DNA of 64,000 bases from UBA183 sp050011055 (GTDB taxonomy: Archaea; Thermoproteota; Nitrososphaeria; Nitrososphaerales; Gagatemarchaeaceae). Location: NCBI GenBank assembly GCA_050011055.1, contig JBEKJV010000014.1, positions 1-64,000 of the forward strand, written 5' to 3'. The position numbers and the translations under genes are program-made. Positions within the stretch are counted from its first letter, which is position 1, and every line of letters starts with the position of its first letter. This document shows, one piece after another, positions 45,883 to 53,907 of the stretch. A model generated the notes under the pieces. That model ran no database searches. It had not been told where the DNA came from and saw only the letters and a program-made list of their open reading frames with translations.

Positions 45883-46509
45883 TTGCCAAGACTCATGGAC
45901 ATGGGCCTCGACAAGCTTAACGCCATGCTGCTCGAGATGGCCACCCTCTCGGAGAATGCCGTCACTGCTTCAATCGATGCCTACAGCAAGGGCGGGAAGA
46001 GCGCGGAAGTCAAAGAATGGTCGAGGCGTCTCCAGACCCTTCATAGACAGGTGAGCGACCTTTCGATAGAACTGATCGCCAGGTTCCAGCCCGTGGCTTC
46101 AGACCTCCGATTCATCAAGGCCTGCTTCGAGATATCCTACGGTTTCTACCGCTTCGGAAGGTACGCACTTGACATCGCCGAGGTGCTGGATATCTTCGGT
46201 GACCTCAGCAAGTGCGACCAAAAGGCAGTAGTCGAGACTGCCCGCAACACCCAGAAGATGATCCGAATGAGCGTCGACTCCTTCGCTAGAAGGGACGTCG
46301 CTCTTGCAAGACGCATTCCCAAGCTGGACGATGTCGTGGACGACAGCTACAGGCAGAACCTCCGGACCGTCCTCGACCAGAAGAAGGACATCAGATGCGC
46401 GCTGTCGGCCGGCCTAATCCTGCGGTACCTGGAGCGCATCGCAGACCACGCTACGTACATCGGCGAGTCCGTCGACTACATCGTGACCGGTGTGGAGCCC
46501 AGCCACTGA
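45883..46509 (+). CDS. phoU: PhoU phosphate signalling protein
   Basis: 208 residues, two PhoU repeats of three helices: LDKLNAMLLEMATLSENAVT, RRLQTLHRQVSDLSIELIARF, then a second set with ILRYLERIADHATYIGESVDYI. Negatively controls Pst transport and phosphate signalling in known systems. TTG 45883 follows a good Shine-Dalgarno (GGTGGAG) in the 10-base gap after pstB. It ends adjacent to the convergent NAD kinase gene (46509/46510). Confidence 0.92.
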   Translation: MPRLMDMGLDKLNAMLLEMATLSENAVTASIDAYSKGGKSAEVKEWSRRLQTLHRQVSDLSIELIARFQPVASDLRFIKACFEISYGFYRFGRYALDIAEVLDIFGDLSKCDQKAVVETARNTQKMIRMSVDSFARRDVALARRIPKLDDVVDDSYRQNLRTVLDQKKDIRCALSAGLILRYLERIADHATYIGESVDYIVTGVEPSH

Positions 46510-47322
46510 CTACGAAGGTTTCAGAACGATGACCTTGGTACTGCTCCTGCTGGGGGAAACCGTTATCCTGTCGCGAATTCCGATCTTGATTCCCTTCCGG
46601 CCTTTTGTGGTTCCGTAAATCCTAGCATCAGCAGGTCTGGAAATCCAGAGTTCGATTTTGCTGTCCCACGGAACCGTGTACCTGAACGGATGCTCGCCGG
46701 TCCCAGACCGCTCGGTGTAGGTGGGAGTTATGTGGCAAATTCCTATCTCGTCTCTTTCGACGGTTGAGTAGGCATCGACCCGCATCTCCTTTCCGTCCGC
46801 CCTGTCAGGGTAAGAGTAGTAGCCGGTGGATCCCGCCGAGGTCGTAATCACGACGCCGTCCCCGATGGCCGCCTCCTCGATGGCCGTGTCCCTCGAAGTG
46901 ACCTTGAGCCTGTACCTGATGCAGTTACTTTCTGCTCCTCTCTGTAGGTAGACGTCGGTGAAGACCTCCCCGAGATGCTTCCCGTTCTTCAGCACCTGAA
47001 GGCGCTCGTGCTTTTCTACTGTGTAGCGGCCCTCCACGATGGCCTGCAGAGCGAACGGCAGTTCATCAAAGTAGGCTGCTGCCATGTATGCCTTCGATCC
47101 TGTCGCTCCTCTAGACCTGACGCCAACGAACAGTAGGGGTATCTCTTCGCTCCTGCCGAACATGCTGAAGATCCCGTCGCCGCCAACGACCACGCCGATG
47201 TCGGCCTTCCTGTCCCCCACAGCCATTCCGGCTTTCTCAATCACCTTCTTCAGCTCTCTTGGGTCGACCTTCGGTCTCCCACCATCGAGGAACATCTTTG
47301 CCTTCACAGATTCACACTCCAC
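46510..47322 (-). CDS. NAD kinase
   Basis: About 270 residues. VVVGGDGIFSMF carries the GGDG motif of NAD/diacylglycerol kinases, and GDGVVITTSAGSTGYYSYPD matches the substrate loop (usually TPTGSTAY). Phosphorylates NAD+ to NADP+. The N-terminus is short for the family. GTG 47322 overlaps the end of the preceding DUF72 gene; GTG 47307 and ATG 47295 are alternatives, so the start is uncertain. The pair is translationally coupled. Confidence 0.82.
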   Translation of the reverse strand: MECESVKAKMFLDGGRPKVDPRELKKVIEKAGMAVGDRKADIGVVVGGDGIFSMFGRSEEIPLLFVGVRSRGATGSKAYMAAAYFDELPFALQAIVEGRYTVEKHERLQVLKNGKHLGEVFTDVYLQRGAESNCIRYRLKVTSRDTAIEEAAIGDGVVITTSAGSTGYYSYPDRADGKEMRVDAYSTVERDEIGICHITPTYTERSGTGEHPFRYTVPWDSKIELWISRPADARIYGTTKGRKGIKIGIRDRITVSPSRSSTKVIVLKPS

Positions 47323-48169
47323 TCTTGTCGATGTACTCGAACATGCTTCCCTCGCCTTCCCTCCTGCCTCCACTCTCTAGGAACCTCGACGCTTTGGCCC
47401 CCACCTCGTCTTGCTCAGGCGTAGAGACTCCGAGCATACCCATCATCTTGAGGGAGTTCTCCACTGCAAAGCCCCTAAAGTGGTTGTTGAAATATCCGAA
47501 GGTCTTGTTCGCCCTCGACGATACCTCTCTCACCTTCGAGACCCACTTCTTGAGTTCCGCTTCAGTGTATCTGTAGTTGTACCAGGGGCGCGTGCCTCTC
47601 CCGTGCCATCTGATGAAGGCAAAGTCGGCAGTCACCACGGTTTCAGGGGGCAATAGAGGCTCGTCGACTATCACGTTAGCCACATTCCTCGACTTCAGCA
47701 GCGACCAGACCTCGTCCCTCAGCCATGAAGGGTGGCGGAATTCAACGGCGAACCTGACGTCGTCGGGCACGACTTCCAAGAACGACTTCAGCTTCCCGAA
47801 GTCCTCCCCGTAAGAGTAACTGGGAGGCAACTGAATCAGGACGGGCCCCAGTTTCCCAGTCGTTATGAGTGGCCTCATCAGGCTAAGGAACCTGACCAGA
47901 TCGGATTCGACCCCCTGACTCAGGTCCAGCCTCTTCTCGTGGGTTATCGCCCTCGGCAGCTTGGCCGAGAAGACAAATCCCTCGGGAGAGTACCTGGACC
48001 ATCCGAGGACGAGGCCCTTCGACGGGAAAGCGTAGAACGTGGAGTCGATCTCCGCCGTCCCGAAGATCTTCGAATAGAAGGAGAGCTTGTTGGTGCTGGA
48101 ACTCGGGTAGAAGACGCCTATCCATTCACTGTACGACCAGCCCGACGTACCAATGAGAAGCTCGGACAT
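47312..48169 (-). CDS. DUF72 (YecE-like) protein
   Basis: 285 residues, TIM-barrel DUF72 family: LLIGTSGWSYSEWIGVFYP, FGTAEIDSTFYAFPS, VEFRHPSWLRDEV, FIRWHGRGTRPWYNYRYTE, TFGYFNNHFRGFAVENSLKM. Biochemical role unknown in any organism. TATA-like CAACTTAAATCG (48196-48207) stands about 30 bases before ATG 48169, so it begins a transcript that also covers the NAD kinase gene. Confidence 0.92.
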   Translation of the reverse strand: MSELLIGTSGWSYSEWIGVFYPSSSTNKLSFYSKIFGTAEIDSTFYAFPSKGLVLGWSRYSPEGFVFSAKLPRAITHEKRLDLSQGVESDLVRFLSLMRPLITTGKLGPVLIQLPPSYSYGEDFGKLKSFLEVVPDDVRFAVEFRHPSWLRDEVWSLLKSRNVANVIVDEPLLPPETVVTADFAFIRWHGRGTRPWYNYRYTEAELKKWVSKVREVSSRANKTFGYFNNHFRGFAVENSLKMMGMLGVSTPEQDEVGAKASRFLESGGRREGEGSMFEYIDKSGV

Positions 48170-48221
48170 CCGTCTTGGTCTGACTGGCTCTTGTCGATTT
48201 AAGTTGATGGTTTCTTCGTAG

Positions 48222-48983
48222 CTACATCGCGGGCATCCAGCCCGGCCTCGCCGACCAGGTCGCCACCGCGTCGTGAAGGTGGATCGATTCGAAGCATCTC
48301 GCGTTCACGTACTCGGCGTCAGGGAACCTGGCGACGCACTCCCTCACAAGATCCTCGGCGAACTTCGGGTTCGCCTGCGCCTCCATGATCTTCTTCGCCT
48401 CCTCGACTCTCTTCATCTCTTCTTTTGGGGCCGCGGAGAAGCATTCGTTGATGCGGCCGATCACCTTCAGAGAGTCCAGGGCCTTCCGGCTCCTCAGGAC
48501 TAGTGAAATCTCTGCCCTTTGCATGTGCCCCACGCCTATCATCTTCCTGCTGCATGGACACGCGGTCATCCCGCTTACACTGAACATGTACGTGAGCGCG
48601 CCCCGTTCTGTCGTCCTTATCCTCATGCGGGCGAACTGGTCGTCGTAGGGCAGCTCGAAGGTGGATGTCACCGAAGTACCGGGTTGCGTCTTGTTTACTT
48701 CTCTGCAGATCCATCTCAGCCACTCTTCCATACCCGTTGCGTTCCTGTTGTTCGCGGCCCTAACGAGCCTGCTCATGTGGACGCCCCTGTGGAGTCCCGT
48801 CGAGGTCTGGATGGAAAGGTCGACCGGCATGTTCAGGCGACCTGCGTTGAACATGACCCTCAAGTTTGCGACCCCTGCGGCCACGGGCAGGTGGGATAAC
48901 TCAGACTGGACGTCCGCTGTGGCATCGATGAACTCGAGAGCACCCGGCGAACGGCGGTCCTTGGGCACCAAATGTAGCGCCAC
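48222..48983 (-). CDS. mptA: GTP cyclohydrolase, MptA/FolE2 type
   Basis: 253 residues. TGLHRGVHMSRLVRA and SVSGMTACPCSRKMIG (with the metal-binding Cys) are the signatures of the type IB/MptA family, followed by HMQRAEISLVLRS. Converts GTP to a dihydroneopterin precursor, or feeds 7-deazaguanine synthesis. The next genes upstream on the strand are queC and queD, so here it very probably supplies preQ0 for archaeosine in tRNA. It follows queC by 14 bases. Confidence 0.92.
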   Translation of the reverse strand: MALHLVPKDRRSPGALEFIDATADVQSELSHLPVAAGVANLRVMFNAGRLNMPVDLSIQTSTGLHRGVHMSRLVRAANNRNATGMEEWLRWICREVNKTQPGTSVTSTFELPYDDQFARMRIRTTERGALTYMFSVSGMTACPCSRKMIGVGHMQRAEISLVLRSRKALDSLKVIGRINECFSAAPKEEMKRVEEAKKIMEAQANPKFAEDLVRECVARFPDAEYVNARCFESIHLHDAVATWSARPGWMPAM

Positions 48984-48997
48984 AGATTAACGATTGC

Positions 48998-49636
48998 TTA
49001 TGAGATTTTCCCCGCTTCGCCGGGGTCTCTCAAGGGGTCGACGACGCCTGCCTTCTCGAAGGCTTTCATCCTCGCGCGGCACCCATCGCACTCCCAGCAG
49101 TGGCTTCCGCCCTCTCCGTGGCAACTCCACGTCAATCCCAGGGGTACCTCCATGGAGGAGGCAAGCCAGACAACCTGGGCCTTAGTCTTCTCTGACAAGG
49201 GTAGAAGGATCCTCGTCCGTCTTTTCCTAAGGATAGGCGACCCAACTCGGAATGCCCTCTCAAGTGCGTCGAAGAAGGCCGGTGCCGCATCTGCGAAAGT
49301 CCTTACGTCGTCTCTGTTGTGCCCTCCGACTATGACGCCCGCGCCTACCTCTTCGGCGTAGGACGCGGCCAGGGAGTAGAAGATGCCGTTCCTCATTGGA
49401 ATATATGTCGGTGGCACACCCGCGAGGAAGGCTCTCCTGATGTCGCCCGCTTCCCTCAGGTCGGGAAGCCTGACGAAACGGTGCTCGCCGATGCCAGCCA
49501 CCCGGGCGATTGCCCTGGCCGCCTCGAGCTCTCTTCTTGCTATGCCGTGATACTCGAAAGTCAGGGCCCGAACGTGGTATTTCCTTCTAATCAGCTGGAC
49601 ACATGTCGCCGAGTCTATGCCGCCCGAGAGAAGCAC
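48998..49636 (-). CDS. queC: 7-cyano-7-deazaguanine synthase
   Basis: 212 residues. PP-loop LLSGGIDSATCVQLIRRK, GGHNRDDVRTFADA, and the zinc site WSCHGEGGSHCWECDGCRAR. Makes preQ0 from 7-carboxy-7-deazaguanine, ATP and ammonia. GTG 49636 touches the queD stop; the in-frame residues just upstream (KEAIV) also fit the family, so the true start could lie inside queD. Part of a queD-queC-mptA operon; queE is not in this window. Confidence 0.92.
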   Translation of the reverse strand: MLLSGGIDSATCVQLIRRKYHVRALTFEYHGIARRELEAARAIARVAGIGEHRFVRLPDLREAGDIRRAFLAGVPPTYIPMRNGIFYSLAASYAEEVGAGVIVGGHNRDDVRTFADAAPAFFDALERAFRVGSPILRKRRTRILLPLSEKTKAQVVWLASSMEVPLGLTWSCHGEGGSHCWECDGCRARMKAFEKAGVVDPLRDPGEAGKIS

Positions 49637-50496
49637 TATGGCTTCCTTCGTAGTCGCTCCCCGTCTTGGTGGATTTGTGCCAGAAGGTAGCTCCCTTTGT
49701 TCAGTCCTTCATACACGTAGACGCCCACCGCCGTCACGTTCTCCGGCATCCGGGGCGCTATCCTCGAGACGACCTCCCTTGCAAGGTTCTCGACTGTGGC
49801 CTCACCGGACAGAAGGACGGTCGTAGGCTTGGGAGCCTGAATCGCAAAATCCCCGTGGACTGTCTTGAACCTGATGGTGACGCTCTTCGCGTCCATCCTC
49901 GTGACATATCTCTCATTGATGAATAGCTTGTGGTCAAGACTCCTGATCGCATCCCTGATAATCTCCTTGGCGACCCCGAAGTCGACGACCATGCCGTCGA
50001 TTGGCCGGCCGACCACCTCGACCAAGGCTGATGACGTGTGCCCGTGCATCACGGAGCACTTCTGGGTCCTAGGGAGGATGTGCGCGTAGTCGAAGTTGAA
50101 CGAGGGGTCGTCCAGGAAGATGGTCTGGAGGCCGCCCGATTCCTCGAGACCCAAGATCCGTATCCCGTGGTCTGACCCGTCACTTCTGAAGGCGTCTCTG
50201 CTGATGAAGACGTAGTTCCTGCCTGTTCGCCTCAGCCTCCGCATCTCTGTTCTGCTGAGAGATCTTTCCACGAAGACCCAGGTCTTATTGACTAAGAAGT
50301 CGGCGGAGATGGAATCAACACCTGGGATTCGGACGTTCTCCTTGAACGGGACTTTCAGGGAGTCGAGAAGATTGGCGATGAGCTGGTGCGTGCTCGTCGT
50401 GAAGAGCCTCCCACGATGCCGGTATGCCCTCTGGTATCCGCCCTGGGTAAGTTCCTTGAGCCTGGGCACCACCTCGACTATCAGGTTACGACTCAA
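49636..50496 (-). CDS. queD: 6-pyruvoyltetrahydropterin synthase family protein (QueD) with an N-terminal extra domain
   Basis: 286 residues from TTG 50496. Residues 160-286 are the QueD/PTPS fold: FNFDYAHILPRTQKCSVMHG with the zinc His residues and active Cys, VDFGVAKEIIRDAIRSLDHK, GEATVENLAREVV. The preceding ~155 residues are an unusual domain (YRHRGRLFTTSTHQLIANLL, VPFKENVRIPGVDSISADFL, KTWVFVERSLS), with spacing and Asp/Glu content that recall a PD-(D/E)XK nuclease-like fold; this is tentative. TATA-like AAATACTATAAACG (50522-50535) gives a near-leaderless start, so the longer frame across the tRNA gene is not coding. Confidence 0.85.
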   Translation of the reverse strand: MSRNLIVEVVPRLKELTQGGYQRAYRHRGRLFTTSTHQLIANLLDSLKVPFKENVRIPGVDSISADFLVNKTWVFVERSLSRTEMRRLRRTGRNYVFISRDAFRSDGSDHGIRILGLEESGGLQTIFLDDPSFNFDYAHILPRTQKCSVMHGHTSSALVEVVGRPIDGMVVDFGVAKEIIRDAIRSLDHKLFINERYVTRMDAKSVTIRFKTVHGDFAIQAPKPTTVLLSGEATVENLAREVVSRIAPRMPENVTAVGVYVYEGLNKGSYLLAQIHQDGERLRRKP

Positions 50497-50555
50497 TGTA
50501 GGACTTCGTTGGGAATGGCTTCGTTTATAGTATTTCCATTCTGAGGTACGGTGGC

Positions 50556-50648
50556 GCGGCCTTGATCCAGCCTGGTTAGGATAGCGGCTTCCCAATCGCG
50601 GAGAGGAGACAGCCGTTCGCCCGGGTCCGAATCCCGGAGGCCGCACCA
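50556..50648 (+). tRNA. tRNA-Gly (CCC) with canonical 16-nt intron and encoded CCA
   Basis: Acceptor GCGGCCT pairs with AGGCCGC, discriminator A50645 followed by CCA. D stem ATCC/GGAT, anticodon stem GCGGC/GCCGT, loop TTCCCA plus A, anticodon CCC, T arm CCGGG-TCCGAAT-CCCGG. A 16-base intron (50595-50610) lies at position 37/38, the canonical archaeal site. The TATA at 50522-50535 also serves queD in the other direction. The 3' end is duplicated immediately downstream. Confidence 0.88.
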
Positions 50649-50668
50649 GAATCCCGGAGGCCGCACCA
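50629..50668 (+). repeat. 20-bp tandem duplication of the tRNA-Gly 3' end (att-like)
   Basis: GAATCCCGGAGGCCGCACCA occurs at 50629-50648, where it is the T-loop-to-CCA end of tRNA-Gly, and again without any gap at 50649-50668. A tyrosine recombinase starts 47 bases later. Duplicated tRNA 3' ends beside an integrase are the standard trace of site-specific integration. I found no third copy further right in the window. Confidence 0.85.
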
Positions 50669-50715
50669 CTTTTCGGGTCTGAAACCTTATATTCGAAGCC
50701 GATATAGAGCTCTCG

Positions 50716-52029
50716 ATGAAGCTTCAGCTGAAGGAGTCTCCCTACCACTATCTCCTTGACGACCCGCAGTTCAAGCTCTGGATGGAGAACCTCGAGAGAG
50801 GCAGCACCATCACGGCTCACGAGTACTGGAGGAGGATGGGAAGGATATGCGCAGAGCTGAAGGTCACTCCCAAGCAGCTCGGGGGCATGAACGAGAAGGA
50901 GGCAGGGGAATTTCTTCTCAGAATGATTTCGCACTGGGAAGACAAGGGGAGCATGGGCACCAACATCAAGAACTACACGAAACCTCTCAAGAGCTGGTGG
51001 GCCTTCAACGACATCGTCGTCAGGAAGAAGATCAAGATCCAGGGGGCGAACGACTACGCGAAGTATGAGAATGAGCGGATTCCAACAAAGGAGGAGCTCT
51101 CGAAGATCCTCAACGCGGGGGACCTCAGGGCAAAGGCCGCAACAGTCCTCATAGCCTTTGCCGGCTGCAGGATAGAGGTCCTTGGGAACTATGTGGCCAG
51201 TGATGGGTTGAAGATATCGGACCTGCCTGACTTGGTGGTCGAGAGCAAGGCGGTCGAGTTCAAGAGGAGCCCGGCGATGATTACTGTCAGAAAGACCCTC
51301 TCAAAATCGCGAAACAGGTACTTCACCTTCCTGCCCGACCAGGGCTGCCAGTATCTGAAAGAGTATCTCGAGTTCAGGATGCGCAGAGGGGAGAAGATCA
51401 CCGCAGACTCGACGATCATAACGGCCAGCGGGTTCAATCCCCAGAAGGTGGGGCAGTACATCTCGACCACGAAAGTCAGTGCGCTAGTAAGGAAGGCAGT
51501 CAGGGGTGCTGGTTTCGACTGGAGACCGTATGTTCTTCGTCGTTACTTTGACACCAATCTAATGGTCGCCGAGAGCGAGGGCTTGATCATAAGGGACTGG
51601 AGGTCCTTCTTCATGGGCCACCAGGGCGATGTCGAGCACACCTACACAGTAAACAAGGGACTGACCCAGGACGTAATCGACCAGATGAGAGACTCATACG
51701 CCAAGGCGGCCGAAAAGCACCTCGTCACCACGAAGTCGAAGGGAGTGGACAAGGATGAGCTGAAGGAGTTCTTCGCGAGGCAATTTCTGACAATCGAGGG
51801 GTATGGCGAAGAGGAGATTGACGGGATAGGTGATGTCGCCAAGCTGACCCCCAAGCAGCTGAAGGATTTGGCTGACCGGAAGAGGATGGAAGGACTTGGC
51901 CTAACGAACGGGAATCGTCAGAAGATAGTTCCGATGGGGGATGTCAAGGGATTGATAACTCAGGGATGGGAGTACGTCACAACCCTTCCAACGAGTGAGG
52001 CGGTAATCAAGCTCCCGGACCTGCGGTAA
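50716..52029 (+). CDS. Tyrosine recombinase (archaeal integrase)
   Basis: 437 residues. Catalytic residues are in place: R152 in AFAGCRIEVLGNY, a Lys-bearing beta-hairpin near 193-203 (RKTLSKSRNRYFTF), R275 in RPYVLRRYFDTNLM (Tyr replaces the first His of HxxR, as often in archaea), H302 in MGHQGDVEHTY and the nucleophile Y310. About 100 residues of extra C-terminal helices follow. The N-terminal core-binding part lies at 1-120. CCTTATATTCGAAG (50686-50699) gives a leaderless start at ATG 50716. It reads away from the tRNA and should catalyse integration at tRNA-Gly. Confidence 0.9.
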   Translation: MKLQLKESPYHYLLDDPQFKLWMENLERGSTITAHEYWRRMGRICAELKVTPKQLGGMNEKEAGEFLLRMISHWEDKGSMGTNIKNYTKPLKSWWAFNDIVVRKKIKIQGANDYAKYENERIPTKEELSKILNAGDLRAKAATVLIAFAGCRIEVLGNYVASDGLKISDLPDLVVESKAVEFKRSPAMITVRKTLSKSRNRYFTFLPDQGCQYLKEYLEFRMRRGEKITADSTIITASGFNPQKVGQYISTTKVSALVRKAVRGAGFDWRPYVLRRYFDTNLMVAESEGLIIRDWRSFFMGHQGDVEHTYTVNKGLTQDVIDQMRDSYAKAAEKHLVTTKSKGVDKDELKEFFARQFLTIEGYGEEEIDGIGDVAKLTPKQLKDLADRKRMEGLGLTNGNRQKIVPMGDVKGLITQGWEYVTTLPTSEAVIKLPDLR

Positions 52030-52347
52030 TACCTCTGCCTAGCGCGCTTTGCGCACGCTGGAATCAAGGAACCAAATACTTGGCGGCGCCTTACGGTGTG
52101 AGCCTGTAGAGTCCATAGATCTTTTCACAAACTCTCGAAGCGTGCGTTCGGAACGCCGAATATTACGACGGCAACTTCCTCTGGATTCGAGCTCAGAAAG
52201 CAAACATCTGGCCAATTTCAAGAACGGAAATTCGACCAGTCAAATGGGCTCAACCGCCAGCGCTCCTTGCCACTCAAAGAAACTGTCCAAACTGTCTCGA
52301 GTCCTTCACCCTGACGTTTAGAATAATCAATCTGTAATGTTCCACCA
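52030..52347 (+). other. 318-base intergenic region with repeat R1
   Basis: Holds repeat R1 (52069-52148), a stretch without recognisable features, and the TATA-like TTTAGAATAATC (52318-52330) of the next gene. No open frame of coding character is visible on either strand. Confidence 0.6.
52069..52148 (+). repeat. Interspersed element repeat R1
   Basis: About 80 nt starting GAACCAAATAC and ending ACTCTCGAAGCGTGCGTT, 39 bases after the integrase stop. It shares a 26-nt identical block with R3 (centred on GCGCCTTACGGTGTGAG) and its two ends with R2. CTTAC-GGT-GTGAG can form a hairpin. Confidence 0.8.
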
Positions 52348-52863
52348 ATGCGAAGAAGGGCGTCCAGCCAGATGACGGGCGCAGCCTTGCTCGTCGTCGG
52401 AATCCTAGTGGGTGCGACCTTGATCTTCGCCACCCTCTACGCAACAGGGTCGCTTTCTCCAAGGACTACCACCGAGACAACAACCGAGAGGACCACCGCG
52501 ACCTCTACTGTCACCATGGTTACCACTTTCACTGCTTCACCTGAGTCGTCCACGAGCTGGGCTACAGTCGCAGCGCAAGTGACGTCTTGTAATACATCAA
52601 CCAGCATATGCACGGTCGTGTTGACCGACACGGGCACTTCAAGCGTGGCAGTGACTGGATGCAGCGTTCAGCTGAACGGAGTAGCAGCTGCATCAACTGC
52701 TGCACCTGTAGCACCATCCACAACGACAGTCCCGGCAAGCGGTTCGGGAACATACACATGCACACCAACTGCTCCAAATCCTCAGACTGTCGGCTCAATG
52801 GCAATTGGCCACTTCAGTCTCGCTAACGGCGCATCAGTGCCGTTCTCAGGTACCTGGTCGTAA
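52348..52863 (+). CDS. Secreted or membrane-anchored Thr/Ser-rich protein
   Basis: 171 residues. One N-terminal membrane segment at 10-32 (GAALLVVGILVGATLIFATL), a Thr-rich linker (about 38-65), then a small extracellular beta domain with Cys pairs (TSCNTSTSICTVVL, VTGCSVQLNG, TYTCTP) and a GTW-like end. It resembles type IV pilin-like or surface-domain proteins of archaea but has no firm family. ATG 52348 with a TATA box 26 bases upstream. Followed at 34 bases by repeat R2. Confidence 0.65.
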   Translation: MRRRASSQMTGAALLVVGILVGATLIFATLYATGSLSPRTTTETTTERTTATSTVTMVTTFTASPESSTSWATVAAQVTSCNTSTSICTVVLTDTGTSSVAVTGCSVQLNGVAAASTAAPVAPSTTTVPASGSGTYTCTPTAPNPQTVGSMAIGHFSLANGASVPFSGTWS

Positions 52864-52897
52864 GCGCGCGCAAGCAAATGGGACCCATCTAACTACA

Positions 52898-52980
52898 GAA
52901 CCGAATACCTGATGGCGTTCTGCGGTGCGAGCTTGCACAGGCCATGACAGCTTTCTTTGAAACTCTCGAAGCCGTGCGTT
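52898..52980 (+). repeat. Interspersed element repeat R2
   Basis: About 83 nt from GAACCGAATACCTG to GAAACTCTCGAAGCCGTGCGTT ends (inner sequence differs from R1/R3), 34 bases after the preceding stop. Against R1, the hairpin pair A-T becomes G-C (TTAC-GGT-GTGA versus CTGC-GGT-GCGAG), a compensatory change that favours a structured RNA. Confidence 0.75.
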
Positions 52981-52994
52981 ATGATTAGGTGCGA

Positions 52995-53195
52995 TTAATG
53001 CGCGCGCTTACTCTTCTGCTCCAATTCATCCACCTTGATTCCAAGATAACCCAGGTAGAAACCAACGGCCGAGCCTAGAAGCACCATTCCAGCAGTGAGG
53101 AGGCTTTGCAACATCAGGGCTTCGATGAATCCCACTGCGAGCCCAATGATACTGATTATAATTATCAGAAGACCCATGGCCGAGAGGAAGCCCAT
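52995..53195 (-). CDS. Small two-helix membrane protein
   Basis: 66 residues: two hydrophobic stretches (residues 4-25 LSAMGLLIIIISIIGLAV and 30-52) and a basic, charged tail (VDELEQKSKRAH). ATG 53195 with TATA-like GGCCTAAATCG (53215-53226) about 27 bases upstream, which supports a real gene. Function unknown; small toxin, holin-like and regulatory membrane peptides all look like this. Confidence 0.6.
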   Translation of the reverse strand: MGFLSAMGLLIIIISIIGLAVGFIEALMLQSLLTAGMVLLGSAVGFYLGYLGIKVDELEQKSKRAH

Positions 53196-53313
53196 GTCTG
53201 CCTCATGCTTAAGATTCGATTTAGGCCTTGCTCATCGCGCGCGTTCGTTTCCCACTGGTCAAACAAGTGCGCGCCCAGAAGAATTTTGCCCAGCGGGCAA
53301 GTCAAACGCGTAA

Positions 53314-53889
53314 ATGAAGGGCGACAGGAAGCAGGACGCAAAGATGAATTTCGAACGCCCAAATGGCTTCTCTGGGAGCACGCCGAGGGGTTGGATTGAC
53401 GAAAGATTTCCCAAGTGTCCGTTCTGCAAGGGAGACCCCAAATGGGAATACGCGAGGGAGTGGAAAATGACAGTCAACCGACTTCACTTCCGCTGCGCAG
53501 ACTGTCTTTCGACAATTTCGATTGCGCAAGCACAGGTAACGAGGCATCATGTAGAAGAGATAGTGGCCCCGGCTTGGCTTCTAGTGCGCGCAGCCACCAG
53601 CGACAAGTTTCGGGTTGAGAGCGTCGGCAGAAATGACAATCTGCAGGACTTGTTAGGTCAAGAGTTCGACCTTTCGACGCTCCAATCTTGGGTGGAGTCA
53701 ATCCGTGTAAGGGAATCGCTGGGGGCTTCGCCCCCAAAGGGAAAGAACATCGAGGAGTTCAATGAGCAAAGCGAGACTCCGACCAAATGCCCAGATTGTG
53801 ACGGGCCTATGATCGCTTCAGACTATGATGCGTTTGGAAGATGCAATGATTGTGCTCATCAGTATCACGACAGGCATCTCGCTATGTGA
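53314..53889 (+). CDS. Double zinc-ribbon protein of unknown function
   Basis: 191 residues. Zinc module one at 35-68 (CPFCKGDPKWEY ... HFRCADCLS), a helical and beta middle part (VAPAWLLVRAATSDKFRV), and module two at 158-180 (CPDCDGPMIAS ... GRCNDCAHQYH). The GAATTTT TATA-like element at 53278-53290 fits ATG 53314. Likely binds DNA, RNA or protein; no family recognised. It is tail to tail with the following minus-strand gene. Confidence 0.65.
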   Translation: MKGDRKQDAKMNFERPNGFSGSTPRGWIDERFPKCPFCKGDPKWEYAREWKMTVNRLHFRCADCLSTISIAQAQVTRHHVEEIVAPAWLLVRAATSDKFRVESVGRNDNLQDLLGQEFDLSTLQSWVESIRVRESLGASPPKGKNIEEFNEQSETPTKCPDCDGPMIASDYDAFGRCNDCAHQYHDRHLAM

Positions 53890-53907
53890 GCAGGCGCACG
53901 CCGAATC

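Noticed and set aside
50497..50934. N-terminal extension of QueD
   Set aside because: Would cross the tRNA-Gly gene, the duplicated 3' end and the integrase start; the TATA box places the start at 50496.
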